From Nymphalis io (lineage: Eukaryota; Arthropoda; Insecta; Lepidoptera; Nymphalidae), in NCBI RefSeq assembly GCF_905147045.1, contig NC_065906.1, positions 7,750,001 to 7,814,000 on the forward strand: a DNA stretch of 64,000 nucleotides, in the 5' to 3' direction. The translations under genes were made by a program, and so were the position numbers. The stretch's first letter is position 1, and each line of letters starts with the position of its first letter. The notes under the pieces are model-generated. The model saw only the letters and a program-made list of their open reading frames with translations, did no database searches and was not told where the DNA came from. Below, piece after piece: positions 1-13,058 of this stretch.

Positions 1-3000
1 TCTAGCAAACGTTATATTCTATTTTATTATATTGGAATAACCGATACATTTAAGAAGATGTTTGTTTTTAATTTCAGTCGAACATTTTCTTATGTTTCAG
101 CGTCACATACGTGCTTTTCGATTTTAACCTTTAACACTTTTGCCTCGTGAATAACGGTACATTGTTTACCATTTTCCTATGTTATGCAAATACGACACAT
201 GTTTTTATAGTTTACTTCTCCATACAATAGCTCGTGGTATAAATTATTGTCTATTTTAGAAAATGGCGTCTCTTTAAGCTTATCTCCTATTGTTATTTTC
301 AGTTTGCCTGTATAATGTATACAGATTTTAAGTGCAGAAATAGACTAAATTAGATAATCATTTACAATGATTTTTGCTATGCTTATGTTATTTCTGTTTC
401 CATGGATATAAACTTTAATTTTAGCATTCTAAAAACGGGACACAAAATAATTTTGGTGAAATATATTGGCATTTTTTCAATGTTTACATTAATCTTTATA
501 ATACTATCTGCGTAATTGTGTATTTTCTTGAATGGTCAACGTATATTTTCAATTCAATTAGATGTTGGACACGGAATACATATTTAAAGGTGCAACCGCA
601 ACATAATGCTGGATGATTCAGGATCGCATATGACTGTAGCGGTCACGCATCAGTGCGACCGGTTTTGCCTCGGCCGCTGGTGACGTCACTGAATCATAAT
701 AATACTCATAGCACTAGTCACTACTCACTATGATGTTACATCAAATATCATTAGCGGGAATGTTCTCAATACCAAGAATATAAGTCGATAAAGCATTCGT
801 ATTAAAGCAATTGTATATACTATAATTTGATTAAGTAATACATAAAATTATCTTTGATAAGTGACACATTCAGGTTGAAACGATAGATCGGCAAAATTAG
901 CACAATTTAATGCACTGATTGACGAAGGTCAAATCAATTGAATATTGAAACTCGTTACGACATTTCTACATTCAACTTAACATGAAAATAAAGCGAAAAG
1001 CGAAATTAGGTTTTTTTTTCTTTTTCTGAGAAATTCATATTTAGTTGATTTATAATATTGTGGTCATAAATCGCTTCTTGTAATTCGAAGCTAAACATGT
1101 TTCTATTCAAATTTCTATTTATATTCGTCTGACTTCACTCGCGTCTGTTCTGGTTCCCCACATTGATAACAACAATACTAGTATTTCTGCTGTAATGTTA
1201 TTATTCTCGAATATATATATTATTATTATAATACAAGCATATGTGTCGGTTGAAGTTTTCGTGTGAATGAATAATTTTCATCTTAATCTCTTCTTGTTTA
1301 CGCTGTGATCATAATATTTCTGCTATCTCCGTTGTGTTTATATATTTTACTTTCTACTCAAATATGTTAATATAATAAAGCCTATTTAGCTCTAAAAATA
1401 CGTGAAGTATAGCTTTACCAATTCATTTGAATTATTTCAAAGGTCGAAGCTTAAATATAGTTTTAAGACTATATTGCCTTGGATGTCTATAAGAATTGTT
1501 TAAGACGAGATCATTTTAATTAATCAATGTTGAATATGTAAATTCAAATGTACGAAACCTTCGGTTTTGTAACGTCATGTCTGCATCCGGTGATTTGGAA
1601 ACGCTATACGCACTATTTTATATCGTAAACACCAGCTGTTGTTGACATTACGCCAACTACACAATCAAATACAATTGAAAATACGATTGGTGTCGTAAAG
1701 CCTTCAACGCCCATTGCCCTATATTATAAAAACGAACCAGTTTCGCATAACATTGATCCCAATGATTACACCAAGATTGTATTTAAATCAACGATCAAAG
1801 ATATGTACATATGTACATGTAAAAATAGCCAATATATATTATTTCAAAAACAAATCATAATCTATGAACACCGATCCTTAAATACTTAACCTAAAAAACA
1901 GTTTTCAGATGTGTGTATAACATTTAGCCATTTTCAGTGATCGTTTATATTTTGTATCCTGTCATTTTCCTGTCATTTACATGTTTTTAACGGTCGCTAG
2001 GTCAAGGTTCATGTCACCACTCCTCTTGTTTACCGATCCATTAACGCAAATGCTTAACCCGTCCTTTGTTCTTTGCACCATATTTTTTCTTTTAACAATC
2101 GTTATCTTAAAGACTTCCATTTTACATACGTTATCGACGCCATTTTCTTATCATACGGGACGTAATGTCAGTATTTAATTTTACATAATCTTCTGTTATG
2201 TAAATTTTACTTGTTAATAACTACAAATAAATATATTAATAAATTAATTAATATTACATGTTACTTTAATCGAAAGCATTTCAATTATAGATGTTGTTAA
2301 AGGTAGAATGGCGTCATATTTTTTAATTTTGGTAATTATAACAGTCATTAAAATAATTAAGTTTCCTTGTATTATATAATTAGTTTGTTGGTTGATGTTT
2401 TTCAGTTTAATATACCGAGAAGGTTAGTAATATACCTCAACGGAATTATGTTATAAATCAACTTTCATATTTCGTGGAATTAGTGCATTAAAATTGGTCA
2501 TCGATTTATTACGGACCATTTGTTTTTGAGGGTAGTTTCTCTATCCTATATTTATACATACATTTGTGACTTTAACGTTCTCAAATAAAATATCTTTACA
2601 CAGTTTATATTGATCGATGATGTCTCATTCGTCGATTTTGTTTATTTAACAAAGCGCATATGTTCGTTTCGTTCGTCGTTCATGCATGTTTTGCAAAATG
2701 CCAAGGAAATAATATAAAATTATCATCGGTGATGTGATTGGGAACATTGTTTGTTCGCAATTTATTACAAAATGAATATAAATAGTCTTAGTATATGATA
2801 TATATGTAATTTTAATGTATCTCTTCTAGCATCGAGTAATGTCCTTAAATAGTTACCTTTGTTCCGAATTTAGCCATAAAATCCGGTTTTGTCGTAATCC
2901 GCAAAGAAGCCGTCTCGAGTAAGGGGCGTCGTTGTGGGGCAGGTCAATGTACTGAAAATATTCGAACACTTTGCTCCTGGCATACACGTCATGTTATTTA

Positions 3001-6000
3001 AAACTGGCTCCCGTTTCAGTATCAAATAAATGATCAGCAAGTGTACATATAGCGTTATATTACCAATCGCTAACTTTGGGTAATTCTTCGCTCCATTTAC
3101 GTACGTTACATTGTAGAATTACAACAAAATATATAATAAAACCGCATTTATTAAACCGTAGTATACAAGTGATTATATGCAAGTCATTCTTACGATGATC
3201 GAGATGAATCCATGAAATTAAAATCGAGTTTAAACCCATTACGTGACCACCCGCATGTCGTAAACCACGACGGAATATTAATGATAGCTGCGTATTAAAT
3301 TGAAAAAATATCAAAATTGTGTAGTTTAATAGTTTTAATTGAAACTTTTGATAACTAGAATTTTAAGCTTTAAAGAAATGGTTTGTGTTATTTTTATCAA
3401 TGTAATATATTTCATCTCATATATTGTAAATAAAGTATGTATTTACAAAATTTATTATATATCTATGCTATCTATTGGTGTAGATATTCCAATTATAAGA
3501 GTGTCAAGTTTTGATGCGAGAATTAAAATTTGACAACCTGATCCATACATTCTCATGGATATACACGTATCTGCAAATTGCATTGCTAAGCCAAGCTTTG
3601 TACATTACTATCGCCTTTATGCTATTTGAAATAAGAATCGTAGTATGTTCATACAGATAAATTGGGATTCATCACAAATGATAAGTGTAAGTTCCCACGC
3701 GGAATGCTCTGGACGGTGGTAAGTGGAGAGATAAATATTTGTAAACACAAGCATTAGCCCCTGACCTAACTTGTATCAGGATAATGGAATGCTGAGTGTT
3801 TGTATCATTATTTACTAACAACAAACAAAAATTTAAAAGAAAAAAGTTATTGACAAAACTTTATTAGCTTATAATTTCATGTTCTCTTGATTCGGGAAAA
3901 ATAACTAAAACATTTGTTAAACTTATTTACAAATTTAAGCCATTAATAGACTTTTATTAAGTAAAGTTTTTCAATGTATACCTTATTTATTATACTAGAA
4001 CTAGAACAAGTGACTCATTGCACTAGCAATTCAATTAATTTTAACAAATAGGAACCCAGACGTCTCTTGGTGGCACATGGCCTCCTCTCGGCGCTGTGTC
4101 CCGACGAAAATAGACAACTTGCTATTTATAATGTGCGTATCCGCCCTGCGCACGCGCACCGCACCCGCACATTGATGGCGCCCGCGTAAACATGGCGCCG
4201 ATTTGTAGTATTCGTCATTTGGAACGTTCAGATTTCAATCAAAAGACCCTATACAGTTCTAAAGCAAGACATTGCAATTAGATTCATACTTTTTTGTTAA
4301 ATAATATTTTATATAATTGTACACAAAATAAATGCTAAACTTGCATTTTATAAATTAGATCATGAGTAAAATTAGAATATATATACAGTTTCAAAAGTGT
4401 TGCGATTCATGAAAGCCAATTTAGTAGAAAGGCTTTCAGCTAAAACGGATGCAAACCATCCGTCATAGTTTAACCACAAAGGCCATGGGAAACGGATATT
4501 TTGTCAGAACACCCACACCTTTCGTTTTTGGGAGCCATTGTTACATACGCGTTCCAAAATCCGTAACAAAATCTAACATTCCAAACGAGCTATAAATCTT
4601 GAATATGGATTTTTTTATGTTCAAATGACTTCACGAAAAATTGACCAACCCGAAAAGAATTGTAAACGGACAACAGAAGATTTTGATTGTGATGGTGAAG
4701 AGGCGCGTTTTACTTTATAGGCGAAACAAATCGTGCTTAATTTAGTTGAAGGTATAGTTTTATATTAACAAATCGACGTGACAAGCCTTATAGTTACGTA
4801 ACTGTGATGACACTATTTCGAATCTATTTATAAAGCATTTAAAAGTTACGTTATAACATTACATAGATATTTGTTTAAAAAAGTCTTGAAAATCATATAC
4901 ACACGGTTTTGTATTGTAAACATACATAGCTTGATAAAAAAACCTCAAAATTCTTAAAACAGCGTTATTTTTGGTATGGTCATACTCGTCATGAACACGT
5001 TTAATTTTTTATCCATGTCATGATTTAGTTATTTTTCCAATATTTATTTTGCAAAGATATTAGTTACTTTTTATTATTAATCTGTAGTTTTCTTAACAGA
5101 GTCGTCGTCCACTTGAATTGCCTCAATAAATTTAAAAAGTCGGTCATGGTCTATTGTGAACCTCGTTTTGGCTCATGTCTGTGTTTTGTAACCTTTACTC
5201 TCCGCGTCATGTGAATTAACAGCAAAATGTATCATCATAAAAATGATGACGTAATAAAATCCGCTTAAGAAGATATGCTGCTCCGGTATAAAAACTCGCT
5301 TCTCTGAACAGCGTGTGTATTTCGAAGGAAAATATCTTTCGTCAATCGTCACTGAATTCCATTAAGATTTGCTTTGATATTTAGCCTATTTAGATAATAA
5401 ACCTAGGTAAATTTTGTTAATAGTCTACGTCATCGTCAGTACCATTTCTATTGTCGCATTCTAATATTATATTTATATTATTAAATTAATCCAAACAAGT
5501 GACTCCAATACTTTATATACTGGATCTATAATTTATATAACTGTATCGAACTCCCTTTTTGAGACAGAGAAAGCTGGTTCAATATATCTTATGTGTTAAT
5601 GGCTGAACATTAAGAAAGTGACAATTGTAATATTGTAATTTAACATCCGCTATGCAGTTTTCAATACATTATAACGTCAAATTTAGTACCACTAAAGTCT
5701 TAACTCGTCTTGTCATGCTTAATCTTTCGTCTAGTCCTGAGAATTTCAATTCATTACGGATGGAAATAAAAATAGAATTCAATCCCATACAATTGCATCA
5801 GTAACTGTTATCCCAGATGGTGTTCACATTTTTTATGACGTTAATGCCGTATGTTATGGTGTGCAATGTAAATCTCTACATGAAGCTAATGATTGTAAAA
5901 TTAAAGACAATGAAAATCGTATCTGTAATTTTACAAGCTTTCTTATTTTCTCATCGTAATAAATGTCTAAAATATCGAAGTACTTCATGACTAAACTGTC

Positions 6001-7085
6001 TTTGTTCTTTGCACATAGACTTAGCTATAAAGAACTTTTGTTACGAGTGTCAGTCATAGGTTAACGACTTGATTGGCCAAGATGGCGATCTGCGAATGTG
6101 CTAAGTGAATGATGGCAGTCGTTACTCCTACATACTTTAATATTGATACTTACTCGCTCGAAGAGTACCTACCTATATTAAGCTTTGTTATGCACACCGT
6201 CAATTGCATTTCCCTCCATATCGTACACCAAAAATTGACACAGTAAATATTTTGGCAATATGTGAGAAAAATAGTGATAAGATTATAAGCGCAGAAATAC
6301 TTCTCTGAGCTTCTTTCTCTAATCTTGTTATCGGTTAAATGTTTGCTTAACCGAGATTTTTGTTACATGCCCTCCATTAAATACTGCTGTGATGAAATGA
6401 AATGAACACTTATCATTTGAGTACATTGAACTCGTTTCTGATAAGGAATCCTTAGGTTAAAAATATGAATTAGAATTTCATTGAAAGCAGTTTTGAGGTT
6501 TCGAGGTGTATGTTGTTTAACCGTAACATGCTAATAGGTGGCTTCAGAATATCTCGCCTGAATTGATAATTGCTCTCAATTGTTAATTGTAGCATTCCAT
6601 AGACTGTCTAATTAGTGGTCTCGTGAAAACGGTTACTAAGCCAATAGTTAAATCCCGTTTGAAGTTTTATTTATTCCGTTTGATATTAATTGACCACGAT
6701 ATGATATGCTACGTCAATTTGCAAACATATATTTTAAAGTAAAAAAACTTATTCAGTATATTGTTTTAAAATATTAACACAATATTAAAAAAACATTTTG
6801 ATTTGTTGCTAATACAATAGATGATAAATAAAGGGGTTTTCCTTAATAAAAACCTTGTACGTATAACATATACATAATACATACATTTTAAAAGAAAAAC
6901 AAGTGGGTACAGGATAAATTCATGTTCAATATTTACTGTGTTTCCAATTACATTAATTGGCTATGTAATAATAATCAAAATAATTGACTGATACAACGAC
7001 TCATTTGTGATTTGAAATTAACGATCATTAGAATTACATAAATACTACTTGTTGTAAATTCTCTTATAAATAATAATAAAACATC
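1..7085. other. AT-rich non-coding stretch, no gene recognised
   Basis: Small open frames here look like chance: AT-driven composition, no family motif, no convincing splice framework. A perfect CRE/ATF palindrome (TGACGTCA, 681-688) and the CpG-rich patch near 4.1 kb are the only regulatory-looking sites noticed. If the missing kindlin 5' exon is further upstream, this is part of its first intron. Confidence 0.5.
4055..4210. promoter_or_regulatory. CpG-rich promoter-like patch with an NRF-1/Ewg-type site
   Basis: A GC- and CpG-rich island in AT-rich DNA. TGCGCACGCGCA at 4147-4158 fits the NRF-1 consensus YGCGCAYGCGCR, bound in insects by Erect wing. A TATA-like 'tatttataatg' lies about 25 bases before it, and two 'atggcgcc' strings follow. 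It could be the promoter of an unseen transcript or of kindlin. No transcript start can be proven. Confidence 0.3.
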
Positions 7086-7097
7086 AATCCCACACAA

Positions 7098-7440
7098 CAC
7101 CGTCCGTGTTGCTGGGGCGGCTGCTGAGTGTGCAGCAGCGAGGAAGCGGGAGAAGTATGCCCCCTTGTTTAAAAAATATTTATTTGTGCCACTAGCGTTC
7201 GAGACGTCGGGATGTTGGGGGTCGGATGCCATTAGTTTAATAAGGGAAATTGGCTGTCGCCTTAGAGAGAGTGGATTTGACAGTCGCTCCGGGTCCCACT
7301 ACACACTTGGCACAAAGGTTGTACATTGCCATACAGCGCGGAAATGCGGCCTGCATTATGGGCAGCTTTGCGTCGGGTGGGAATCGGGAAGGACTATTTT
7401 AAATAAAACTAAAATAATAAAAATTAATAATGTAAATTTA
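7098..7440 (+). mobile_element. 3' fragment of a LINE-like reverse-transcriptase ORF
   Basis: An open frame from about 7102 reads VRVAGAAAECAAARKREKYA then LFVPLAFETSGCWGSDAISL and RSGSHYTLGTKVV. This recalls the region after the reverse transcriptase domain in many insect retroelement proteins (consensus near 'AVETLGPWG...GDPRAG'). An A-rich tail with 'aataaaac' follows, as for a 5'-truncated retrotransposed copy. The clade was not determined. Confidence 0.5.
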
Positions 7441-7949
7441 TAAATTATATAAATATTATACAATGAAATTATGTAATTTGCAATTTGTATTCACATAGTT
7501 TTGGATTGTAACTTAGCCAAATTGTATTGTTTAGTTTTATTTGTTATTTATTAAACATCAATAGTCACATTCGATTCATATTTATGCTGATCTAATTTAT
7601 TAAACGACGCTTAAATATTCATATATTTTTATTATGCAGAATGACATCTGTTTTATCTCTAGAGACTACTTTCACTCGCCCACCAAATTTACAGGAGTAG
7701 GCGCACGTAGTACTAATGTTACATTTGATCGTGGCCATGTCACGTTACCATTTTTTAAGATACTTTATTACTCAAATAACATTACATCGTTCACTTAAAA
7801 AGAAACTCAACTTAATGCATTTAATTTAAATATTTACTTACAAGGCGTTCGTGTGTGTTTCCATGTACTAGTTTTACTGTTAATGCCTCTTTATATTCGA
7901 ACGTTTAAACATTTAATTAAAAAAACTAATTTGTTTTTCTTTGTTTCAG

Positions 7950-8054
7950 GTAAAGGTAAGCTTGATTCCAAATCCAGAGTGTTCAGATTCACTGCCTGTG
8001 GGATTACATAAGTAAATACATATAAATATTTTATCTTTTCTTCTATTCAATAAA
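7950..8054 (+). other. Candidate small terminal exon, or recursive splice site
   Basis: A strong acceptor (pyrimidine tract, then 'tttgtttcag') is followed by an open frame, VKVSLIPNPECSDSLPVGLH plus Lys, to TAA at 8013-8015, with AATAAA at 8049-8054. This looks like the last coding exon of a + strand gene. Alternatively the junction CAG|GTAAAG|GTAAGC is a ratchet (recursive) splice point or a 6-nt micro-exon in a long intron. No protein family was recognised. Confidence 0.3.
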
Positions 8055-8720
8055 AAGTAAGATTTCTATTTACTCTATTTGACTTCTTGAATTGTAATCA
8101 TTAAATCTTCGATGCTAATAATATTTTAAAATTTGATACAAACGGTCTAAATCAAACCACTACTCAATTAGTTAATTATTCAAGCCTTTTAACATGGTTT
8201 TGAATTACTATAACCATCTGTACCATCTTAATGAATGAATTCAATGACTGGTCATTAAACGGCGACCTTTTGATTAAATTCTTGTGGGCGTTTTATCTTC
8301 TTCATAACCCTTTCATATTTTGCTATTGTAACTGTAAAAAGTATTAAAATACAATCTTCTTTATATATCTGGTATTTAGTATTTCTAGTAATTAACTTCA
8401 CGCATGAAAAGCACGGGTTTTTGTTTATTGTCACTCGTCCTGTTATTTCTGACGGTTTCCTGTTATTAGTGGCAAATGGAAAAAAATATTTTATTCTCAG
8501 CACACGTCCTCGTGTTCAATTGTGTAATGACTCGTAATAAAGTATTACGTAACGAAGTCACGCTAATCACTTTTTATTTTTTTCTCTTAAGTTGGCGTTT
8601 TTTTAAATCGTAAAATTTCAAACAAAACAAGATGTCGTTTTTTTATTTTATTTAAATTTATATAGTTATTCGAAAGCTATAATATATACAATTTATTGTG
8701 AACATCTTAATTATATAGTC

Positions 8721-9020
8721 CGTAACAGCCTGTGAATGTCCCACTGCTGGGCTAAAGGCCTCCGCACCTCTTTTTGAGGAGAAGGTTTGGAGCTTATTCC
8801 ACCACGCTGCTCCAATGCGGGTTGATGGAATACACATGTGGCAGAATTTCAGTGAAATTAGACATATGCAGGTTTCCTCACGATGTTTTCCTTCACCGTC
8901 AAGTACGAGATGAATTATAATCACAAATTAAGCACATGAAAATTCAGTGGTGCTTGCCCGGGTTTGAACCCACGATCATCGGTTAAGATTCACGCGTTCT
9001 TACCACAGGGCCATTTCGGC
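8721..9020 (-). mobile_element. tRNA-derived SINE, family A (Metulj-like), near full length
   Basis: The - strand reads the family head (box A-like agatggccc..., B box gggttcaaaccc), body and 'cagcagtgggacattcacag' tail. The order is tail-first on +, so the insertion is on -. Confidence 0.85.
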
Positions 9021-11107
9021 TCTCAGTACTATGGTAACACTCTCATAAAATTCTATGAGATAAGAGAGAGAGAGATCTTCATGAAGGTATTAATATACAT
9101 TAATAATACAGTCAACATAATGCCACCTATACACATGCATAACAGAAGACATTAATTGTTACTTGACCGAATGCCATGTTTTTTGTTATGCATGATAATT
9201 TTTGTTTAGGGTTATAGAGAACTAAATGATTTCCAGACATTTGATTCAACAGGCTTACTTTATGGCGTTTGTATCTTAGGGATATCAATGATTTGATCAC
9301 TGTCATCAAAATGTGATACTCATAATATCGGTTTAAGGACCACAAATTTATTACCCTCGTTACTCGACAAGAGTCAGTAACTCTTTTGTGGAACAATGTA
9401 AACCGTTTTACAACACGATCCCAGAAAGGTTATAAATCAATTATGCTTAATTTAAACAAATAAATTAAATAAATTTCGTCTGCAAAAGGTTTTTATAAAA
9501 TGAGTGAGTCCATGATAGAGCACACCTTAGAAATGAAACGATTGCCGTTTACGATTTATAATATTTTGAATTGTAAACAGTTATAAAAAAGGACAATAAA
9601 AATAGTTTAAATCTTGTTCTTAGGTTAGGGTATTTTCTTTTTCAAACCGGTGATAGTTTTTACTGTGACTATCAAGAAGTGATTGTAACATTTCATTGAA
9701 TAAATGAATCCGAATTCGACTTACAATATTTCTTCTTTAGTATCTTGCTCATTGAGAAATATAATGCTGTTAATTTTCTTGTTGATATTAACTTAACAAC
9801 ATTAACAAACACCTACATATTAAACTGAATCCTAAGGCGTCAACCCACATTCTCGTCTCGAAAATAACAAATGCCCAATGATGAAACGTAACCTATATTC
9901 ACAATATAGTATGGCTTTGTATACTCCTAATGATATTCTCAAATGTCCTGAATTTTGTCTTTGATCTTAAAAGATGCAGGCGGGTGGTATGCAAATAGCA
10001 TCATCTCAAAGACGATAAACTTTTCGTTTGGACTATAAACTTATATAATTGGTTTATTCATTTATCTGTTTTATATATATGATTATTTCTAAGTGTAGAA
10101 ATATATTTTTTATCCGCAATGTTGTTGAATATTACGAGTTATTATTGGTATTACGTCATGCTCCAACTAAAGCAATGTAATTATTGATATAACCATATAA
10201 GGCAATACAAATCGTTCATCCTGGCGTTGCATTGACGACGCTATAGATGATAGTCGAGGCCGGCTAAAGGTCACCTTATCTAAATGAAACAATGAGTAAT
10301 GCGAATGTTTATACGCTGCACTTAGTGCATAACGATAAAATGTTACTATGATTGATGCAATTAATGTTAGGTATTTGAGAGAGATATTTTTATATTACTT
10401 ATAATATTGCTCGATAAATCTTATTTCACTATTTTACTTAAATTTACTTTTAAAAATAACACGTGATTTTTTTATTGAATTAAAAATCTCGTGCACAATG
10501 AGTAACGAATGTGGTCAGATGCTTTTAAACTATTTTGAATACTCAAAATAGAAATTTCATTTCAAATCTGTAGTCGCTCAATTATACAATTAGAGGAGTA
10601 ATTAAACCAAAAAATTGCATTTTATAGAACCTGACATTAAGAGTGGTAAACGTTTTATATCCCTATCAGGTGGTCGGCTGCCTCCACGACGGAAGTCGTG
10701 GGTGTTGATCGTTCGCCCACTAAACGCTTATGTCACCAATACTTCTCTTCATATAAGGGCAACCGTTTGGAATTCTACGCTGTTGTTACTATAGCCACAA
10801 TGATTTGTTTGTGAAAAACGTTGACAAGAATACAAATACTTCAATATTTTCAAAGTTGGTGACAAGATGGTGGTGATCATTTTAAGATTTTCTTTTGTTT
10901 TAACGTATTTTGTCACGCATCTTATCAGCATGGTATCTATGTCGTGCACTCTCACTTTCTCCAATAGTATTTGTTAAAAAAATAATTATTTGCCTCGAGA
11001 AAGTTAGTGAAATCAGTCCACAATATATTTTTTCTTTTTTTTCTATTACAGATGTAATCGTGACTTATCGATATAACGACTGATATTGTAAGAGGGATGA
11101 TAACAGC
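9021..11107. other. Non-coding stretch with one short repeat
   Basis: No gene seen. It contains the 9641-9720 repeat and, at about 10665-10730, a GC-rich scrap with the hairpin CCACGAC-GGAA-GTCGTGG of unknown origin. Confidence 0.45.
9641..9720 (+). repeat. Retroposon 3'-end repeat, family E
   Basis: 'tttcaaaccggtgatag', 'actgtgactatcaa' and 'attgaataaatgaa' match the copy at 57567-57655 in the same order. It recalls a common lepidopteran retroelement 3' end with an AATAAA-bearing tail. Confidence 0.5.
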
Positions 11108-11147
11108 ATTATATTTATATGGATTCAATTATATTTATATGGATCAA
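11108..11147. repeat. 20-bp tandem duplication beside a SINE
   Basis: 'attatatttatatggattca' at 11108-11127 is followed at once by a near-copy (11128-11147), just before the SINE head at 11154. Confidence 0.7.
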
Positions 11148-11153
11148 TGAAAA

Positions 11154-11450
11154 GCCGAGATGGCCTAGTGGTAAGAACGCGTGAATCTTAACCGATAATC
11201 GTGGGTTCAAACCCGGGCAAGCACCACTGAATTTTCATGTGCTTAATTTGTGATTATAATTCATCTCGTGCTTGACAGTGAAGGAAAACATCGTGAGGAA
11301 ACCTGCATGTGTCTAATTTCACTGAAATTCTGCCACATGTGTATTCCACCAACCCGCATTGGAGCAGCGTGGTGGAATAAGCTCCAAACCTTCTCCTCAA
11401 AAAGAGGTGCGGAGGCCTTTAGCCCAGCAGTGGGACATTCACAGGCTGTT
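11154..11450 (+). mobile_element. SINE family A, full length, fused to a family C SINE
   Basis: Complete from 'gccgagatggcctagtggta' to 'cattcacaggctgtt', with an intact B box 'gggttcaaacccgggc'. It runs directly into a family C copy with no spacer. Confidence 0.88.
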
Positions 11451-11775
11451 GCGGGATTCAATTCCCAGGTCGGGCCAATAAAAAGTTGTTGGGTTTTTCT
11501 GTCAGGAAATTCTTAGTAGCAGCCCGGAGTCTGGAAGTTGGAAGGGTGTACACTCCCGTGCCTCGGAAAGCACGTAAAGCCGTAGGTCTGCGCCTGAACT
11601 CTTTCCGGTCGTGTCGGATTGCCGTCCGATCCGATTATGAGAGTTAGAGCATAGAGAGTGCACCTGTGTTTGCGCACACACTCGAGCACTATAATATCTC
11701 CTGCGTAGTTCGCTAATCTCTGTTGAGATTGGCCGCCGTGGCCGAAAACGGTCTGGATGACATTATTATTATTAT
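11451..11775 (+). mobile_element. tRNA-derived SINE, family C, head-truncated
   Basis: It begins at a B-box-like 'gggattcaattcccaggtcg' and carries 'tctggaagttggaagg', 'ctgaactctttccggtcg', 'agagagtgcacctgtgtttg' and a (att)n tail. The copy at 38585-38900 has the complete tRNA-like head that is missing here. Confidence 0.8.
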
Positions 11776-11939
11776 GTTTATATTAAAAAGAGTATATTTT
11801 TAGACAATGCGACACATTTCACAAAAATATAATTAAATATATAATACTACAATATTAATAATTTTATATATATTGTCTACCTGACCGGTTAGCTTATTAG
11901 GATGGTACTTTTGATCAAAACGCTATTAGACTAATCAGC

Positions 11940-12092
11940 TCGAAGTTAGGAAGTTGATACTGTTACATTTCCGTGTCTCGGAAAACACGCCTGGTCCAGT
12001 ACCTCTTTCCGACATTTCGGGAAATGTCGTGGAGCTCTCACATCGTATTATAAAAGAGAGGAAATAGAGACGGCACATTAAAATCTCCTACA
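11940..12092 (+). mobile_element. Diverged SINE family C fragment
   Basis: Decayed match to the family C body: 'gaagttaggaagttgata', 'cgtgtctcggaaaacac', 'acctctttccgacatttcgg', 'gagacggcac'. Confidence 0.5.
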
Positions 12093-12739
12093 CAAGATGA
12101 CATGACCTAGCGTGGCAGAAATTAAACCAGGAGACAGTTTAAAAGTACAAATATATAATCGAGGTCTCAATTGTACTTGTACGATATGAATCTATCATAA
12201 ATGTATTTTTATGTTATTTATTTAGTAAGATTAAAAAAAAATGTATATTAAATTGTTACAAAAATGTTTTCGATTTGTATCAAGTTAATATATGAGAAGT
12301 TCGTCCATTAACCAGCATTAGCGGTCAGCAGTTGTTAACAAAGGATGTATTCTTAGATTTATGAAAAGCTATCGATACCTTATACCTTATTTCAACGTTA
12401 TAAAGTTTAAAGTGATGGTGTTGTTTGAAATATCATGCATATCAGTTGTTTATAATCCATAATGTAATCCGAAGACGGAGCGTGCTGTGCAGTACAACAG
12501 CACGCCAAGAATAAAAAGGTGTGCTGCAAAGATATTTTATGGGTTCGCGTAGCTAGCGTAATTTACTTTACGGTATGTAAATTAATAAAATTAGAGTTTG
12601 AATTTATATGAATTTGTTCTTAATTTTTACTGTGTGTTGAACACTAAGCTACGAGGGTAGACAGTTACAATGACCGACTTTACATTTAGTATAAGTATTT
12701 AGACAAAAAAAAATCATAAAAAATCAACGCATGTCCCAT

Positions 12740-13058
12740 TCTTATATCGGTTCCGTAACAGCCTGTGCCTGTCCCACTGCTGGGCTAAAGGCCTCTTCTC
12801 CCTTTTTGAGGAGAAGGTTTGGAGCTTATTCCACCACGCTGCTCCAATGCGGGTTGGTGGAATACACATGAGGCAGAATTTCAGTGAAATTAGACACATG
12901 CAGGTTTCCTCACGATGTTTTCCTTCACCGTAACGCACGAGATGAATTATAATCACAAATTAACCACATGAAAATTCAGTGGTGCTTGCCCGGGTTTGAA
13001 CCCACGATCATCGGTTAAGATTCACGCGTTCTTACCACTGGGCCGTCTCTTATATCGG
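12740..13058 (-). mobile_element. SINE family A with target-site duplication
   Basis: The SINE body (12751-13047, - orientation) is bounded by the 11-bp direct repeat TCTTATATCGG at 12740-12750 and 13048-13058. The duplication marks an individual retroposition event. Confidence 0.88.

Noticed and set aside
2853..2993. Minus-strand open frame of 46 codons in a GC-richer patch (contains FEYFQYIDLPHNDAPYSRR)
   Set aside because: No start, splice support or family similarity recognised; short enough to be chance.
11154..11230. Possible functional tRNA gene
   Set aside because: Box A and B are present, but the sequence is the head of a multi-copy SINE and does not fold as a full cloverleaf ending in an acceptor stem.
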